A stretch of DNA of 64,000 nucleotides from Tetranychus cinnabarinus (taxonomy: Eukaryota > Arthropoda > Arachnida > Trombidiformes > Tetranychidae), in assembly GCA_022266195.1 (NCBI GenBank), contig WHVY01000004.1, forward strand, positions 2,249,501-2,313,500, read 5' to 3'. Made by a program: the position numbers and the translations under genes. Shown here piece by piece: positions 50,875-62,533 of the stretch. Within the stretch, counting starts at the first letter, position 1. Every line of letters begins with the position of its first letter. Below the pieces are notes generated by a model. That model was not told the origin of the DNA. It searched no databases and saw only the letters and a program-made list of their open reading frames with translations.

Positions 50875-53275
50875 TCAAGTTTCATCATTTAAATAGACTT
50901 CGTTGAAATTGTCTAATTCTGTTGATAAAAAGCTAGCTTTGTTTTTTAATGTACGAGAACTATTAGCAATCTCTTCCAATTGGCGAATCTCAGCATCTAA
51001 TTTGTTGATTTCTTGTTGAATGTCTTTCATATTTGAGTCAATCATGTGACATAAACGGGCAAAAGTTGCGGTCAGTTCCCTACGGAAAAAATGGTAAAAT
51101 TATTAATTAGTTAGGAATCGATCACAATTTTGCTCAATTTTTTGCTAACTCTAAACTTGAGTATACCAATAATAAATAGTTAACTTACTGCTGAACTTGG
51201 TGAGAACAGTTTGCACTAGTTAAATCGACAATCAACTTTAATTTTCGAGTAGCATGGTTAACGTATTGTTTCTTGAAAGCCTTTTCTTTGGCCTTGTTAG
51301 TCCAAGTAAACCTTTCGTAAAAGTAGAGGAAAGTATACACTCCAAGAGTTACTGCTATTACTCGCCAACCGATTGTCCTAACCATAAATCCACCGAGAGC
51401 AAGAGCTCCAATAGTTGTTTGTGATTGGGTTCCACTGAGAAAAGATATTTTCTCAATAATAGGTAACAGGTCAGCATCAGCAGATATACTTGAATTATGG
51501 TGAATTGACTTATAATCATTGCTTGGTGTCTGTGGTGCCGTTGAGGGTACCGATCGAGGAATCGAGTTTCCTTTGGAGAAAAAGTTACCATTTCTGAAAC
51601 GTCGAATCATTGACAAAACGCCAAAAGAGAAGCGAAATTCTAGATCTTCTTGAAAATCGGCACATAAAGATTCACAGTTGATTCGATATAAAATCTCAAA
51701 GCTTTGTCTCGATCTAAATGTTAAAAAGTCAATTCTTTTAGCTTGCTCCTCTGGAATCAACTGTGTTACTCGCTCAATCATTTCTTTTTGAGCAGATTCA
51801 ACACAACATGATAATTCAGTTGATAGACGCGCTCGCATATTTGAATCTAAACCTTTTTCCACGTGTGAATGAAGTTCTTTCTTATAAGTCTGTACGTAGT
51901 TTGGATCATCTGAAAAAGGCCTTTCAAAATCACTAACCAAAAGTGATAAGCGACGAATTTCCTCCTTCAGGGCCAAATTAACCTTTTGCTCAGTTTGCTC
52001 GACTATGTAAATTATTTTGTGCTTGACTTCATTGGTTAACATTGACATCTTTTGATTAGTCATCTCAAGACGATTTGATTCCTCTTTGCGATCACTTGAT
52101 TTTTTTATTCTTAGGTTAGTTGCATTTTTGTTAATTGTGTCAAGTAAATGACTCAAATCAACAATTATACTGTTTCCACGTCTCGCGTGTTGGTCAAATT
52201 TGGTTTTAATCGAAGACTTGGAGAGACATTCCTCAAATTTTCTCTCAAAATTTTCAAACTCAAAGTAACGATGCTGGAATCCTTCAGGAAATGTTGGAGT
52301 AATACTATCTGGGGATTCTTGGGTACGCCAGATCAAAACTTCTTTAGCTGAAATGAAGAAAACTCTCTCTGGAGCTTCACTGCGGGACACAACTTTTAAT
52401 TCGTCAGCAAGAAAAGATATACTTCGATCAGTATGCTGCTTCCGAACACGGTCCAGATTTTCTGGTTCACTAGCAGCAGCATCCCAACGATTATTGAGGA
52501 TAAAAATATTTGGCTTAGAAATTTTTTCACTGACTTTATGAAAGAAAGCTTTCTCTGTCCGCATTAACGTTGATTCTGCATTGGAAACTAGGACAAAAAG
52601 GTCAGCATCTAGACAATGTTTATCAATCCATTCATCAAGATTAGGGGAAACATCAATTCCTGGACTATCAACAAGGACAACATCGTCCCTAAGAAGAGAG
52701 CACTTATTTTTAGGCCAAAATATTCGAACCAACGTAGCATCACCTAATTTTTCTGAATTGAGAGCATTTGCTAGGTGAGAAACTGATTCAACGTTTAACT
52801 TTTCATCGGGGGCATTTTCCAAAACTAGATATGCTTCATCAGTATCTGAGCCTTCAACTTGAAGAAAACAATTGGTTGTATGACCCATACCAGAGGGTAA
52901 TATTTTACGTCCCAAAACAGAATTGATAACCGTGCTTTTACCGTTACTTGTACGACCAAAGAAGGCAACTTTCATGTGATCTCTTCGCAGAACCTCTCGA
53001 ATGTTGGAGACTCTTTCAGCAAGATTGACCACTTTATTGAATGCATCTGCCTCCAAAACATCTTCACGACAGGCTTCCAAGAATATTTTACTCTCTTCGA
53101 CATAACTTTCAATAGCAACAAAGATATTGTTGATTTTTCTCTTGGCAAGAACAAATATCTTCAACGGTGAATCAATGGGCTCGATTACACCTGATACAAC
53201 GCCTAAGTTAGTTCCATTAGATTTTAAACAATGATTAGTGTCTACCATTAGACTATTCCTCAGTAAATTCGCCAT
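50875..53275 (-). CDS. Marf: Mitofusin, mitochondrial outer-membrane fusion GTPase
   Basis: Two exons on the minus strand, 53275-51189 and 51079-50875, give 763 residues. The GTPase domain has the P-loop GRTSNGKST (107-115), the G3 motif DSPGID and a G4 NNRWD. A helical HR1 region follows, then paired hydrophobic segments (about 622-653, IGALALGGFM and VIAVTLGVYTFLYF) that form the outer-membrane hairpin anchor. The last exon codes for HR2, a coiled coil (EINKLDAEIRQLEEIANSS). Mitofusins tether and fuse mitochondrial outer membranes. The final residues come only from the second exon; reading through would end the protein at once after HQVQQ. The gene is divergent from NELF-A, with 643 bases between the start codons. 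Confidence 0.96.
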
Positions 53276-53918
53276 TCACAAAATATCATAAAATTTGCAC
53301 ACATTCACAGATAACACAAAAAAATTAAATATTAAAAAATCATCTAAACAAGTTTTCACAATAAATCTAAAAAACCAAAAATGTCAGCTGTTAGCATGTG
53401 TAAAGACTATGAGAAACGCCATCTATTGATTTAGTATTTACTCATTTAAGTTAGATCACTATGGTTATGATGCAAATAGAATGTGCTACCCTCTATTAAC
53501 TGTATTAATCGATGCAAATATATTAAACAGGGAAAATTCAACTCTTATAAATTAAAATACATTCTATTAATTAACTGCTATTTTAGCTTTTTTTATTTCT
53601 TCAATCAACCATCAGTTAGCTTAATTTACTTACCACTATTAAAGGGTGTTGAGGTTAGTAAGGTTCAAGCTATCGCTTACCCAAATGTTGATAAGGAGAT
53701 AAAGATGATAAAAATGAAAATATCAATGGCAAAGATGGTTGAAGAAGACGAAGACAATGAGACATTTTCATTTTATCATCTTTATCTCTTTATCAACATT
53801 TTGGTTAGTGATTGCTTGAACCTTACTAACCTCAACACCCTTTACATTTGTTTCATATGTTGCCCTATTGGACTAGTTAGTGAGAACATCATTGAAACAT
53901 TAAGGTTGTGTTATTATT
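53276..53918. promoter_or_regulatory. Shared upstream region of mitofusin and NELF-A
   Basis: The only space between two divergent start codons, so it must hold both 5' UTRs and core promoters. No TATA box can be singled out in the AT-rich background. A 205-bp hairpin-forming inverted repeat (53640-53844) lies on the NELF-A side. Confidence 0.5.
53640..53844. repeat. Imperfect inverted repeat (hairpin), possible MITE
   Basis: Left arm 53640-53722 (starting TAAAGGGTGTTGAGGTTAG) and right arm 53764-53844 are reverse complements with roughly 90 percent identity, separated by a loop of about 41 bases. Both ends can be read as TA plus AAGGGTG, so TA could be a target duplication of a small Tc1/mariner-type MITE. 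It lies 75 bases upstream of the NELF-A start codon and could be transcribed in its 5' UTR. Confidence 0.85.
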
Positions 53919-56856
53919 ATGGCTGGACATCTAAACAAAAGTGATACTTCCTTGTGGCTTCACAATAAATTAGGTAATGCCAATGATTTGTGGTCAAATG
54001 GTTCAATTTGTTCTCAGTTAAATGCTGATGTGCTAAAAAATATTCGAGACTGTTTTACTGATCTGCAATCATTGGTCAAATTGAAATTACTTCTATCCTT
54101 CCTTCATCTACCTAGAAGGAATGTTGAACTGGTATGTTTTCAATGTTTTCCTCGTATTCTGTTTGTTTATTGTTGACTTTTATTTTCAATTTTTTCACGC
54201 TTTTTGCGCTAGACTGGGTTCACTAGAGTCTAGGGTACATTATTATCATGCTTGAATTACAAGCATCCAATACTATTGTATCAATAGTCTATATCATCTG
54301 TTCCCAAAAACTGATTAATCTACCAAAGTTGGGCTAGTTTGACTTGACACTTCTTTTGGATTATGATTCATTGCTATGTATAATAATATAAATACTGACG
54401 AAAATACTAGAGAAATTTTATTTTGATAAATTGATTTTTGAAGTACTATTGATTTAGTGTTCCTTTACAAAATTTCTTATTGTTATCTGTAGTGGCGATC
54501 CGAATTAGAAGAGATTTTGGAAGTGGCTTCCATTGATAGTGACCAATGGGTGTCAATGGTTGCTGAACTGTTGAAATCTTTTCCTGAAACTGGAACAATC
54601 AACTTTAACGTTGAAGAAAATGCCGCTGTTTTTACTGATTTAATAACAGACTTGAAAAAATCAGGTGAGATTTTATTTTCTCTTTTATCATGTTGACTAT
54701 ATTATTGATTTGTTTTTTCTTTATTGCAGTTCGTAAACATTCAGACCAAGGAATACTTCCAATTGAGTCTTTATACCTGAATAAAAATGCCTTTACCGCT
54801 CAAATAGGCGCTCAACCTCAACCAGTAAAACATTTTACCCTCCGGAGGAAACCAAAATCGGCTGCTCTCAGAGCTGAGCTTTTACAAAAATGTGATTATA
54901 CTTTTATTTTCTACCCACCTTTATTATTTTGACAGGTACTATCTTGACTTTGTTTTACCAGCCAAACCCAACAATTATTAGTCTAACTAACTGCTTAAAT
55001 AACTCTCTACCTAAAAGGTAGCATATTATGCTTTTGTTTGTCCAAAAAGATGGGCTTAAAGACAGCCGACTAATCCTTTCCTCTAGATCCTCATAAGATT
55101 TAGTGCAGATGGTCATTCTTTCACTCTCACTTAGGAAATTTAAAGTGTCAACTTTTATCAGTGAACTTAGCTATTTTTTAGAAAATTTATTTTAGCCCAA
55201 CATTATAAAACAAAATTATTATAAACCTATCTGAACACTAAACTTAAAATGAATGCATTCTCTAAATTGTATTTAACAAGAGCATAAGAAAGTGAACATC
55301 TGCAGTAAATCCTTCATTAACTAACTTTGAAGGACTAGTCGGCTTCAGTTTGAGTTTTGGAGTAGACGTGTTGATTGGGCCCTTCTCCTCGTCTTTAGAC
55401 ACACAAACGGATTATTTTCTAACTAGTCTTGCAGTTTGAAAATTATTTGAACAAATATGCTTAAGTCTTAATTGACAAGTCTCAGTATCAAAACAAAGTC
55501 AAGATTTCGTTTGTCCGACTGACGGCCGATGAATAATCTTTATACCTCGCAATTCTCTTATTTTATTCCCTATTTTTACAGCTATCGATGTCGCCTCAAG
55601 TGCAAAGAAAAATATGACAGCTCCTGCTGCTCCTGCTAGATACAGAGGATTATCAAAAGAATTAAATGATAACAGTAAGTTTTTCATTGATAATTTTTTA
55701 AAAGTGACTTCTTACATACTATTGTATATATTTTCAGCTCCGTTAAAAGGTATTCCAAGTCGCAACTCTCTTGGGTCGTCTATTTCGACGTTTAAAACGC
55801 CTAATCCTGCAAACAGAAGTGCGGGAAGTGTACGTAATCCTACAAGACCGACAATACCTGGAGTTCGTCGAGATGGAGGTATTAAACTTTTAGATATCGG
55901 TGAGCAACCATTAGGAAGGGATGCTAAACGTAAAAAGCGTAACCAAGAAGAAACCGAAACTAAGCAAAAGGAAAATGACAAGACTAATGGACAAGATTCT
56001 TCAGCAACACCCGATTACGCTTTGGGTCTTACATCAATGGTACCTCCAAGTCCAGCTCCTGCTTACTCAGTTCCTCAAACACCTGGTCCTTATGTTAGTG
56101 AACCTACTACACCTAAAAAGGAATCACCTTCAGCTAGTAAAACACCACAAACAAATAGTCTTATAAAAATGAAATCTCCTAACGATGAAGAACCGTCACA
56201 ATCAACTGAAACGTCATCCCCTTCAACTGCTTCTTCATCGACTCCAAAAATCACACCGACCATTTCTGGATCATCTGTTATCACTTCACCACAGAAAACC
56301 ATCCAATCAAATCCAGTTCAAGTTAACTCTCAAGTTACTCCAATAACAATTGTACCTAAGCAGCAAACAAAACAACCATCTGATACTACGGTGAGTTCCC
56401 GCTAAAACTAAAAAACATTTTAAAACTGTAGCGAATACAATAACTTATTTAAATTTAATTTTTCTTTCTCAGCAATCTCAACCCCAACAACAGGGATCAC
56501 AACAGTTCAATCAACAAGCACCCGTGCCTCAACAACCTGTGCAACCAACAACCACAACCACGACAACACCTCGTTTACAATTATCTCAAAAACAGATTTT
56601 GGAAGCGCAAGAATTGTTCAAGAATTCTAATAGCGTTGGTAAAGTCGAAAAGGCTTTGATTTTAAGTTTTATGGGTGGATCTCGAGAAAATCCATGTCCT
56701 CATCTAGGTGATATAGTTACTATTAAATTAAGCGAAAAAGAGGAGCAAGTCAGACAACCCGATGGAACAACTATCAATGTTATCGCAGAGAACCATTATC
56801 AAATGAATTATAGCACTGGAGAAGCCAAACAGATAAAAAAATTGCGACGTCTGTAA
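53919..56856 (+). CDS. NELFA: Negative elongation factor A
   Basis: Six exons, 53919-54131, 54493-54664, 54730-54891, 55582-55674, 55738-56390 and 56473-56856, give 558 residues. The N-terminal domain follows human NELF-A closely: SDTSLWLHNKLGNANDLW, VKLKLLLSFLHLPRR, KHFTLRRKPKSAALRAELLQ. TPLKGIPSRN and GIKLLDI follow, then a long Pro/Ser/Thr/Gln-rich middle and the conserved C-terminal block EKALILSFMGGSRENPC. NELF-A is the subunit of NELF that, with DSIF, holds RNA polymerase II in promoter-proximal pause in the nucleus. The exon 3 donor (GTGATT) is weak but needed for the conserved frame. Intron 4 (55675-55737) is 63 bases with no stop in frame, so retention would add 21 residues. The AATAAA at 56898-56903 lies inside the opposing gene. 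Confidence 0.95.
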
Positions 56857-56861
56857 AGTGT

Positions 56862-56867
56862 TTTATT
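56862..56867 (-). terminator. Poly(A) signal of the minus-strand membrane-protein gene
   Basis: TTTATT on the plus strand, that is AATAAA on the minus strand, 9 bases after the stop. Cleavage 10-30 bases further would fall in the NELF-A last exon. Confidence 0.65.
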
Positions 56868-56875
56868 GATTATTT

Positions 56876-57631
56876 TTAAAATACTGATTTTTTATGCAAT
56901 AAAATATTGGACATTATGCGAGAAGATTTTCTCGGTTTCCTGTTTAATACAATAAAAAGAAACCAGGCAATAAATGATGTTAATATTGCAACCACAGTCG
57001 AAGAATAGATCAAGGCAATTTTCGAAACAGCTTGTTTAAAAATAGTATCAAAAAAATGACCCATCTCGGCAACATCCTCGTGAACTCCATCCAAATTTTC
57101 AAACTTCTTTATCGCTGAGCAATGAGTATTCGACTTGAGACAGTCTCCTTGACCAACCATCACATCCAAAAGCATTTTAGTTAATCCTATCGGTTCATGA
57201 GAAGACCCCAACAATGTGGATACACTAGCACTTATTTTTGAGCTGATAGCGGGAAAATCAGACGCCATTGATGCTCCAGCACGACAGATAAGTGCTTCTT
57301 GACATTCTGGTGATAAACCCACCCAAGACAAAAGGTGATCAAAATATTTAGTAAATTGCTGCAAAAGATCAGCAGGACCACTGAATTTTAGCGCGGTTGT
57401 TTCATTCATCCGTTCAATGATCAATCTAGCAACAGGAGAGGCGAAACTTTTCTCAAATAAAATATTAACACTATGAATTAGCAGAATGACGACCAAGTAA
57501 AATGAAACACTCAGCAAAAGCGCTACTTGTCTCAAACTTGGTATTTTATTCAAAGCAGATCCAAATGATGTCATCATCTCGTCCGTAATTTCAGTGGAAT
57601 TAAAAAGTCCAAACCCGTTCATGATGGCCAC
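56876..57631 (-). CDS. Putative two-pass membrane protein of unknown function
   Basis: A single 251-codon frame on the minus strand. I do not recognise a family with certainty. A first membrane segment lies at about residues 39-58 (LLLSVSFYLVVILLIHSV), and a second near the C-terminus (about 208-230, IYSSTVVAILTSFIAWFLFI) is followed by a basic tail. The 150-residue loop between them has several cysteines (ECQEALICRAG, GDCLKSNTHC) that could form disulfides if the loop is luminal or extracellular. That pattern recalls small arthropod membrane proteins of unknown role. Its AATAAA (56867-56862) lies between its stop and the end of NELF-A, only 19 bases away, so the two transcripts should overlap at their 3' ends. 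Confidence 0.75.
   Translation of the reverse strand: MAIMNGFGLFNSTEITDEMMTSFGSALNKIPSLRQVALLLSVSFYLVVILLIHSVNILFEKSFASPVARLIIERMNETTALKFSGPADLLQQFTKYFDHLLSWVGLSPECQEALICRAGASMASDFPAISSKISASVSTLLGSSHEPIGLTKMLLDVMVGQGDCLKSNTHCSAIKKFENLDGVHEDVAEMGHFFDTIFKQAVSKIALIYSSTVVAILTSFIAWFLFIVLNRKPRKSSRIMSNILLHKKSVF
56898..56903 (+). terminator. Poly(A) signal of NELF-A
   Basis: AATAAA 42 bases after the NELF-A stop codon, lying within the last codons of the minus-strand membrane-protein gene. Confidence 0.65.
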
Positions 57632-58059
57632 AAAAAAACAAACTTGGAAGAGTCTTGTACCTTACTTACAATTGCACTAGTTATGTTAAACGATGAATTG
57701 AATATGAGTAAAAGTGAAGTAAAAGTGAGGTAAAAACTAAACCGATTAACGAAAACATTTGATTTGTTGGTGAAACAATTTTAAGCCGTTTATCCCAAAA
57801 CTTTCAATAAACATTCTCATGTATTCCTTCACCTTCTATGGCATTTATTGATCAAAGGTATCGATAAGAAAGTATCGATATAGAGAAAAATTTCGATTTT
57901 TACTAATAGATGGAGCTGTGAATCACCGCCTGTTCCCGATGATGTTTTTAAATTTTCTCGGTCTTTTTCTGGTCTGATTCTGATTGTTAGTTTAAAGATA
58001 AATTCCATCTGATTTCAATTTTTGTTTGAATTAATAATATTATCATCTCGCCATAAATC
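57632..58059. promoter_or_regulatory. Shared upstream region of membrane gene and POLR2K
   Basis: 428 bases separate two divergent start codons and must contain both promoters. A palindromic-looking ATCGAT-rich patch (GTATCGATAAGAAAGTATCGATA) spans 57858-57880 and holds two TATCGATA elements. In Drosophila TATCGATA is the DREF binding site (DRE) that drives housekeeping and proliferation genes. That role here is inference from motif identity. Confidence 0.55.
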
Positions 58060-58411
58060 ATGGAGAATAAGGAAGCTCCTGCGATTAAATTGCCTATGGT
58101 TTACATTTGTGCTGGTAAGTATCTCGTTGTTTTGAATGGATTTTTATCGTTAACTTTCCTATTTCTCTTTGGTTAATTTATTTTTGGATTACTAGAGTGT
58201 CATAAAGAAAACGAAATCAAGCCGAGAGATCCTATCAGATGTAGGGAATGTGGTTATCGTATAATGTACAAAAAGCGAACCAAAAGATGTAAGTTTGTTG
58301 AAATTCAAAATTTTGAAAAATTTCATGATCACTTGATGGATTTTATAAACTCATCTATGTCTTCCTATTGTTTTCTCTCATTTTATAGTGATTGTATTTG
58401 ATGCCAGATAA
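58060..58411 (+). CDS. POLR2K: RNA polymerases I, II and III subunit RPABC4 (Rpb12)
   Basis: Three tiny exons, 58060-58114, 58196-58288 and 58389-58411, give 56 residues, against 58 in human. The protein is a near match to the family: MVYICAECH, RDPIRCRECGYRIMYKKR, and the end FDAR. The zinc ribbon uses the cysteines of YICAEC and CRECG. It is a shared small subunit of all three nuclear RNA polymerases. The start was chosen because the first ATG keeps the expected length. The stop codon is 45 bases from the stop of the convergent EXOC3 gene. Confidence 0.97.
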
Positions 58412-58455
58412 TTCGTATTCACTGACCGTCTTGATTTTTGCTATGATAATTCACT

Positions 58456-61235
58456 TCAGTTCAAATCGATTTCAGAAAAAACAGTTTTGGCTGCTGTTGT
58501 CGACTGTGGTAGTTCGGACATCATATCTGTAACTTGCTGTAAATATGAAGAAAATCGCAATTAAACCTTCTTTTCATCAAATTAACTACCAATACACTTA
58601 CTTTGCGAACATTTGTTTTGGTCATATCTTCTCGAAGATTAAGTAGTGCTGTCAAATGATCGGCTGAAATATCAGGATATTTTTTTATCAGGCCCTATTC
58701 AAGAAACAAAAGTTGAATTCAGTAACAGAAGCTTCTATTACACATTTAATATGTTCATCTTACCGAAACTTCCAGAAATAGCATTGACAAATCTTTTAGT
58801 CTCAAAAATTCGGCCAAAAGAGGAAGTGAATCGAAAGGTGATGTTTTCTAGGAAATAATGTGAAACCATTTAAAATCAAGCAGGATTTAAAAGAGTTGAA
58901 AGAAACGTGAATCGGAATCTACCAACCTTTTGTTCTAATTTTAGTGTGTTGTAATTTGATAATTTACCAATCGCAATTTTGAGAACTTCACCTTCTTTTA
59001 TAAACTTTCGTCCAAATGCCTCTCTTTGTGTATGATCTTTAAAAGTCATTTTTCTGGTGGAAATGGTCGTTAATAATATTAAGCTTCAATTATCAGATGA
59101 ACTTACTTTTTCAAAATCGACGTAATGTAACTTTTCGCCAATTTGGTTTCGAGAGCAACTTTCAGTGCATCAAAGTTTCTTTCTTTGAGATGATTATAAT
59201 CACGGACATAATCTTCTAGAGTTAGGCAAACATTTTCAATCACACTGAACTTTCCTTCCAACCATTCTCGAGTTCCAACTTTGACCAATTCTTTGTCCAA
59301 GTCCAAAAATAGCTCATGAAGTAAAAATTTGATTCTGTAAAATTTCCAATGTGAATTTAACAAAATTAGAATGAGCAAACACTTGTATAATTTATAAACT
59401 TACGTGTCTTCTCTCAATTTTTCAAATGAATTTAAAACATTTTCGAATGCTTGATCGCTACTAGCATTTGTAACAGAAGGATACTTTTTACGAAATTTCC
59501 AGGCAATATCAACGAAACTAACACAATTGTTGGCAACCGCAATCTAAAACGAAAGATGTTCAAATATCAATATAAACGTTACATGTTCAAAATGTTGGTT
59601 ATTACCATGTAAGGAGTGAATGAGTTGAATTGTCCTCTATCCTCGAAATGAGAGTCACAATACTTGTGGACGGCATCCTTATATTGTTTAGCGAAAGTTG
59701 CCAAATGATCTAGACTTAAAATTAATACTCTCGTTGTTAACTTCTGATCCACAGTTTTAGCGACTTGAAGCTGGATTAAAAGGAAAAAATCAATTACTAA
59801 ATAAATAAATTAATCAATTATAAATCAATTTACATGTTGATCAATCATTTGGAAAACAATAACTGGTGTTGTCGTCTGGTAATGCCCAGCATCATCGGTC
59901 TCTGGTGGGTTCGCACTGCTCCAATCTTTCCATTCACGATTAATTGTGTTGTTCATCCATTCCTTATAATTACGCTCAATAGTTTGCAAATACTTGTTGG
60001 TTAATTCATCAACCAATTGTTTAGGTAACAATGGAGGTAATCCTTCTTCTTTCAGATCAAAATCGAGGTCTGGATGGGTCATCAGATCAGGTCCTTCATA
60101 CTTTTGAATCCAATTCAAAAGAGTAACGTACTCATTTCCCTCCAGTTGAAGAGCCAATTCCTGAAGATGAGTGCTCATACATCGGTGATAAATACTTAAC
60201 ATTTGTTTAACAATGTTGTACTCAGGAGGGAAACAAGGCACAACGGCAAGTTTTACAGTCTTTAAATCACGAAGAATTTGTCGCCGAACAACCTCCAAGT
60301 GTCGCACCAGCCACATTTTATCTTGAGCTCGCTCATCAATTTGAGTACCAACTATTCGCTCATTGACAGCTTCTTCGAGAATTTTGAAGACCATATTCCT
60401 CCATTGTTTAGGCCTACCTGGCGGCATGAAATCAGTTGATTCTTTCCTTTTTAAGGCTGCTGCATCATATCTTTCCTCTCTTTCAATTATCCTCAATGCG
60501 GTTACAATGATAGCTGGTTCTTTTATTACAGAGTTTAATGTTAATCTTATAATCAACCAAAGTTGTTTACCCAATTCTTCCGATAATTTTTCAACTTCAG
60601 AAAAATAATTTCTAAGCATACTTTTATCCTGTGAATTGGCTGATGATAATCTGTGTATTTCGTACAGCAAATCGTCTCTGGAATTTTCCAATTCTGTTAA
60701 ACATTGATGAGCTAATAATAATTTACCCTCCGAGATGTAATATCTTGTCTTGGATACATTTTCTGGGACATTAAAGATATGCTTGAGATTTTCTTTAGCT
60801 GCTGCTAATTGTGTATGCTTCATACTCTCATCTCGAACTCCTTTAAGCTTTTCCACCAAACTGGGAATAATAGCCAACTCATGTTCAATCTCTTTAATTA
60901 ATCCACGAATCGAATGGGCGTGTGTAGATGATGTTTGCAAATGGATCAAACCCTTACGAACATCATCCAACTGCGTTTGCATCGCTGTTCTCAACATAGC
61001 TTCCCCAGCAGCCTAAATCCAGTAATCATAGCATAAAATTATTTAATAACTATTCTTAATTTTCGATGCAAGACTACACCAAAGCTTAAATTTATCAAAT
61101 ATAAATGCTTACCTCTTTGTTAAGTCGGAGTTTTTTACTCTGTCTGATTTGCTCCAAATTGTTAGTTCTTTGAAGATTACTTGATACCAATTTAGCAGCA
61201 TTTTGCTTAGCTTCACGTTCAAGCTCTTTATCCAT
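58456..61235 (-). CDS. EXOC3: Exocyst complex component 3 (Sec6)
   Basis: Nine exons on the minus strand, 61235-61113, 61012-59834, 59770-59606, 59543-59404, 59334-59107, 59053-58927, 58847-58764, 58694-58602 and 58536-58456, give 739 residues, the usual Sec6 length, and every junction keeps phase. The N-terminus is a coiled coil (LEREAKQNAAKLVSSNLQRT); the large second exon carries the Sec6 helical core, including GRPKQWRNMVFKILEEAVNE and the CFPPEYNI block. The last exons hold the C-terminal helices (YPDISADHLTALLNLREDM). Sec6 is a subunit of the exocyst, which tethers secretory vesicles to the plasma membrane before SNARE fusion. No catalytic motif is expected. Confidence 0.95.
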
Positions 61236-62533
61236 TTTAGAAGGAATAAAAAAGCTCAGAGATTACAACAATTAAGAAACCACTTCTTTTAACTGTCAAA
61301 ACTGCTTACAGCTGATTTCCTTTGGTGTAAACAGTAATGTGGTTGCCATTAAATTTCTCAACGATCCCTATAGACATCAGGTGATTGAATGTACTCAAAA
61401 TGAAATGTTATAGCAAATTATGGATCGTTTCTTGTTTCTAATCTAATTAATCTGATTGATTCAAGGTTGCCAACTAATCAACACTAATGTATCGACTTGT
61501 TTTATCATTACAATAATAATTGCTTAACAATAATTTTTATCTCCTTAAGCCAAAATTAACATCGACCTTACTCTTTTCTCCTTGCAGCTTTAATTTTGTT
61601 TACAACTGTTCGCTTACGTTAGTATTTATTTAATGATTACAATAATTCAGTTTCAGCCTCCTGTTCAGGGTTAACTTTCTATTATGGAGCTGATTGGGGC
61701 AGTTTTATTTTGCATTTCCTTATTGTGTTGATTATCAATATCTCTTTTTACCTGCTCTTAGAAATCAATGAAAATTACATATAATTCTGGTTTATGTTGT
61801 TAGTAATTGAATTGATTTTTTTTCTAATTGCTTTGAGCAATAAAATAGTTATTCAAAAATGACAAAATCGTTTTATTTGATAACAACCAACTTTTGATTA
61901 ACAAGATTAAGAGTTAAGAGTATTTTGTTTTTCGTTTAAAGGTTTCTACTTATTAATATAATTGGAATGAAAACCATGAAATCATCTGGTCTCTGAATTA
62001 GTTTAATAGGTTAAAGCTGATAGATTATTGAAACTAATTAAGTTATTGTTGGAGATTTTCATTGTTGCCGTACATGACTTAATATTCCCACACTTTTGAT
62101 AAGTCTATATTAACTCGAGTGTTTCAAGCAGAGTTACATGCAATGTAAATGAAGTCAACTATCATGAATTGTCGAGATTATACTTGTTTCTTCTAATCAC
62201 AGACTTACTAATCATTTTGGAACAACATTTACTCAATTGGTAATCATCACATAATGATAATAGGATGAAAAGACATAAATTAAACTAGATTGATTAGTCA
62301 AATGAGACAAAATTGCACAAACACATCGCCAGCAAAATGAATATCATTCCAGAGCCAATATTTATAAATAATGTATTTGCTCTTTTTTTATTCAAAATAT
62401 TTTCACTTTTGCGAAAAAGACTCGATACCAGGCTCAATTAACTTAAATTTCAGTAGGAACTTCATTTTGAAAACGCAAATCTACGAATACCAGCAAGGGT
62501 TGACTTGATGATTTGTTTTGTTCCCTCCATTTT
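61236..62533. other. EXOC3-PITP interval
   Basis: The EXOC3 upstream region and PITP 3' UTR, both minus strand. AT-rich; no further gene, tRNA or repeat that I can support. Confidence 0.5.

Noticed and set aside
51358..51591. Frame antisense or shifted within the mitofusin coding exon
   Set aside because: Shadow of the mitofusin reading frame.
53483..53944. 153-codon plus-strand frame overlapping the NELF-A start
   Set aside because: Runs through the inverted repeat in a different frame from NELF-A; an artefact of the hairpin sequence.
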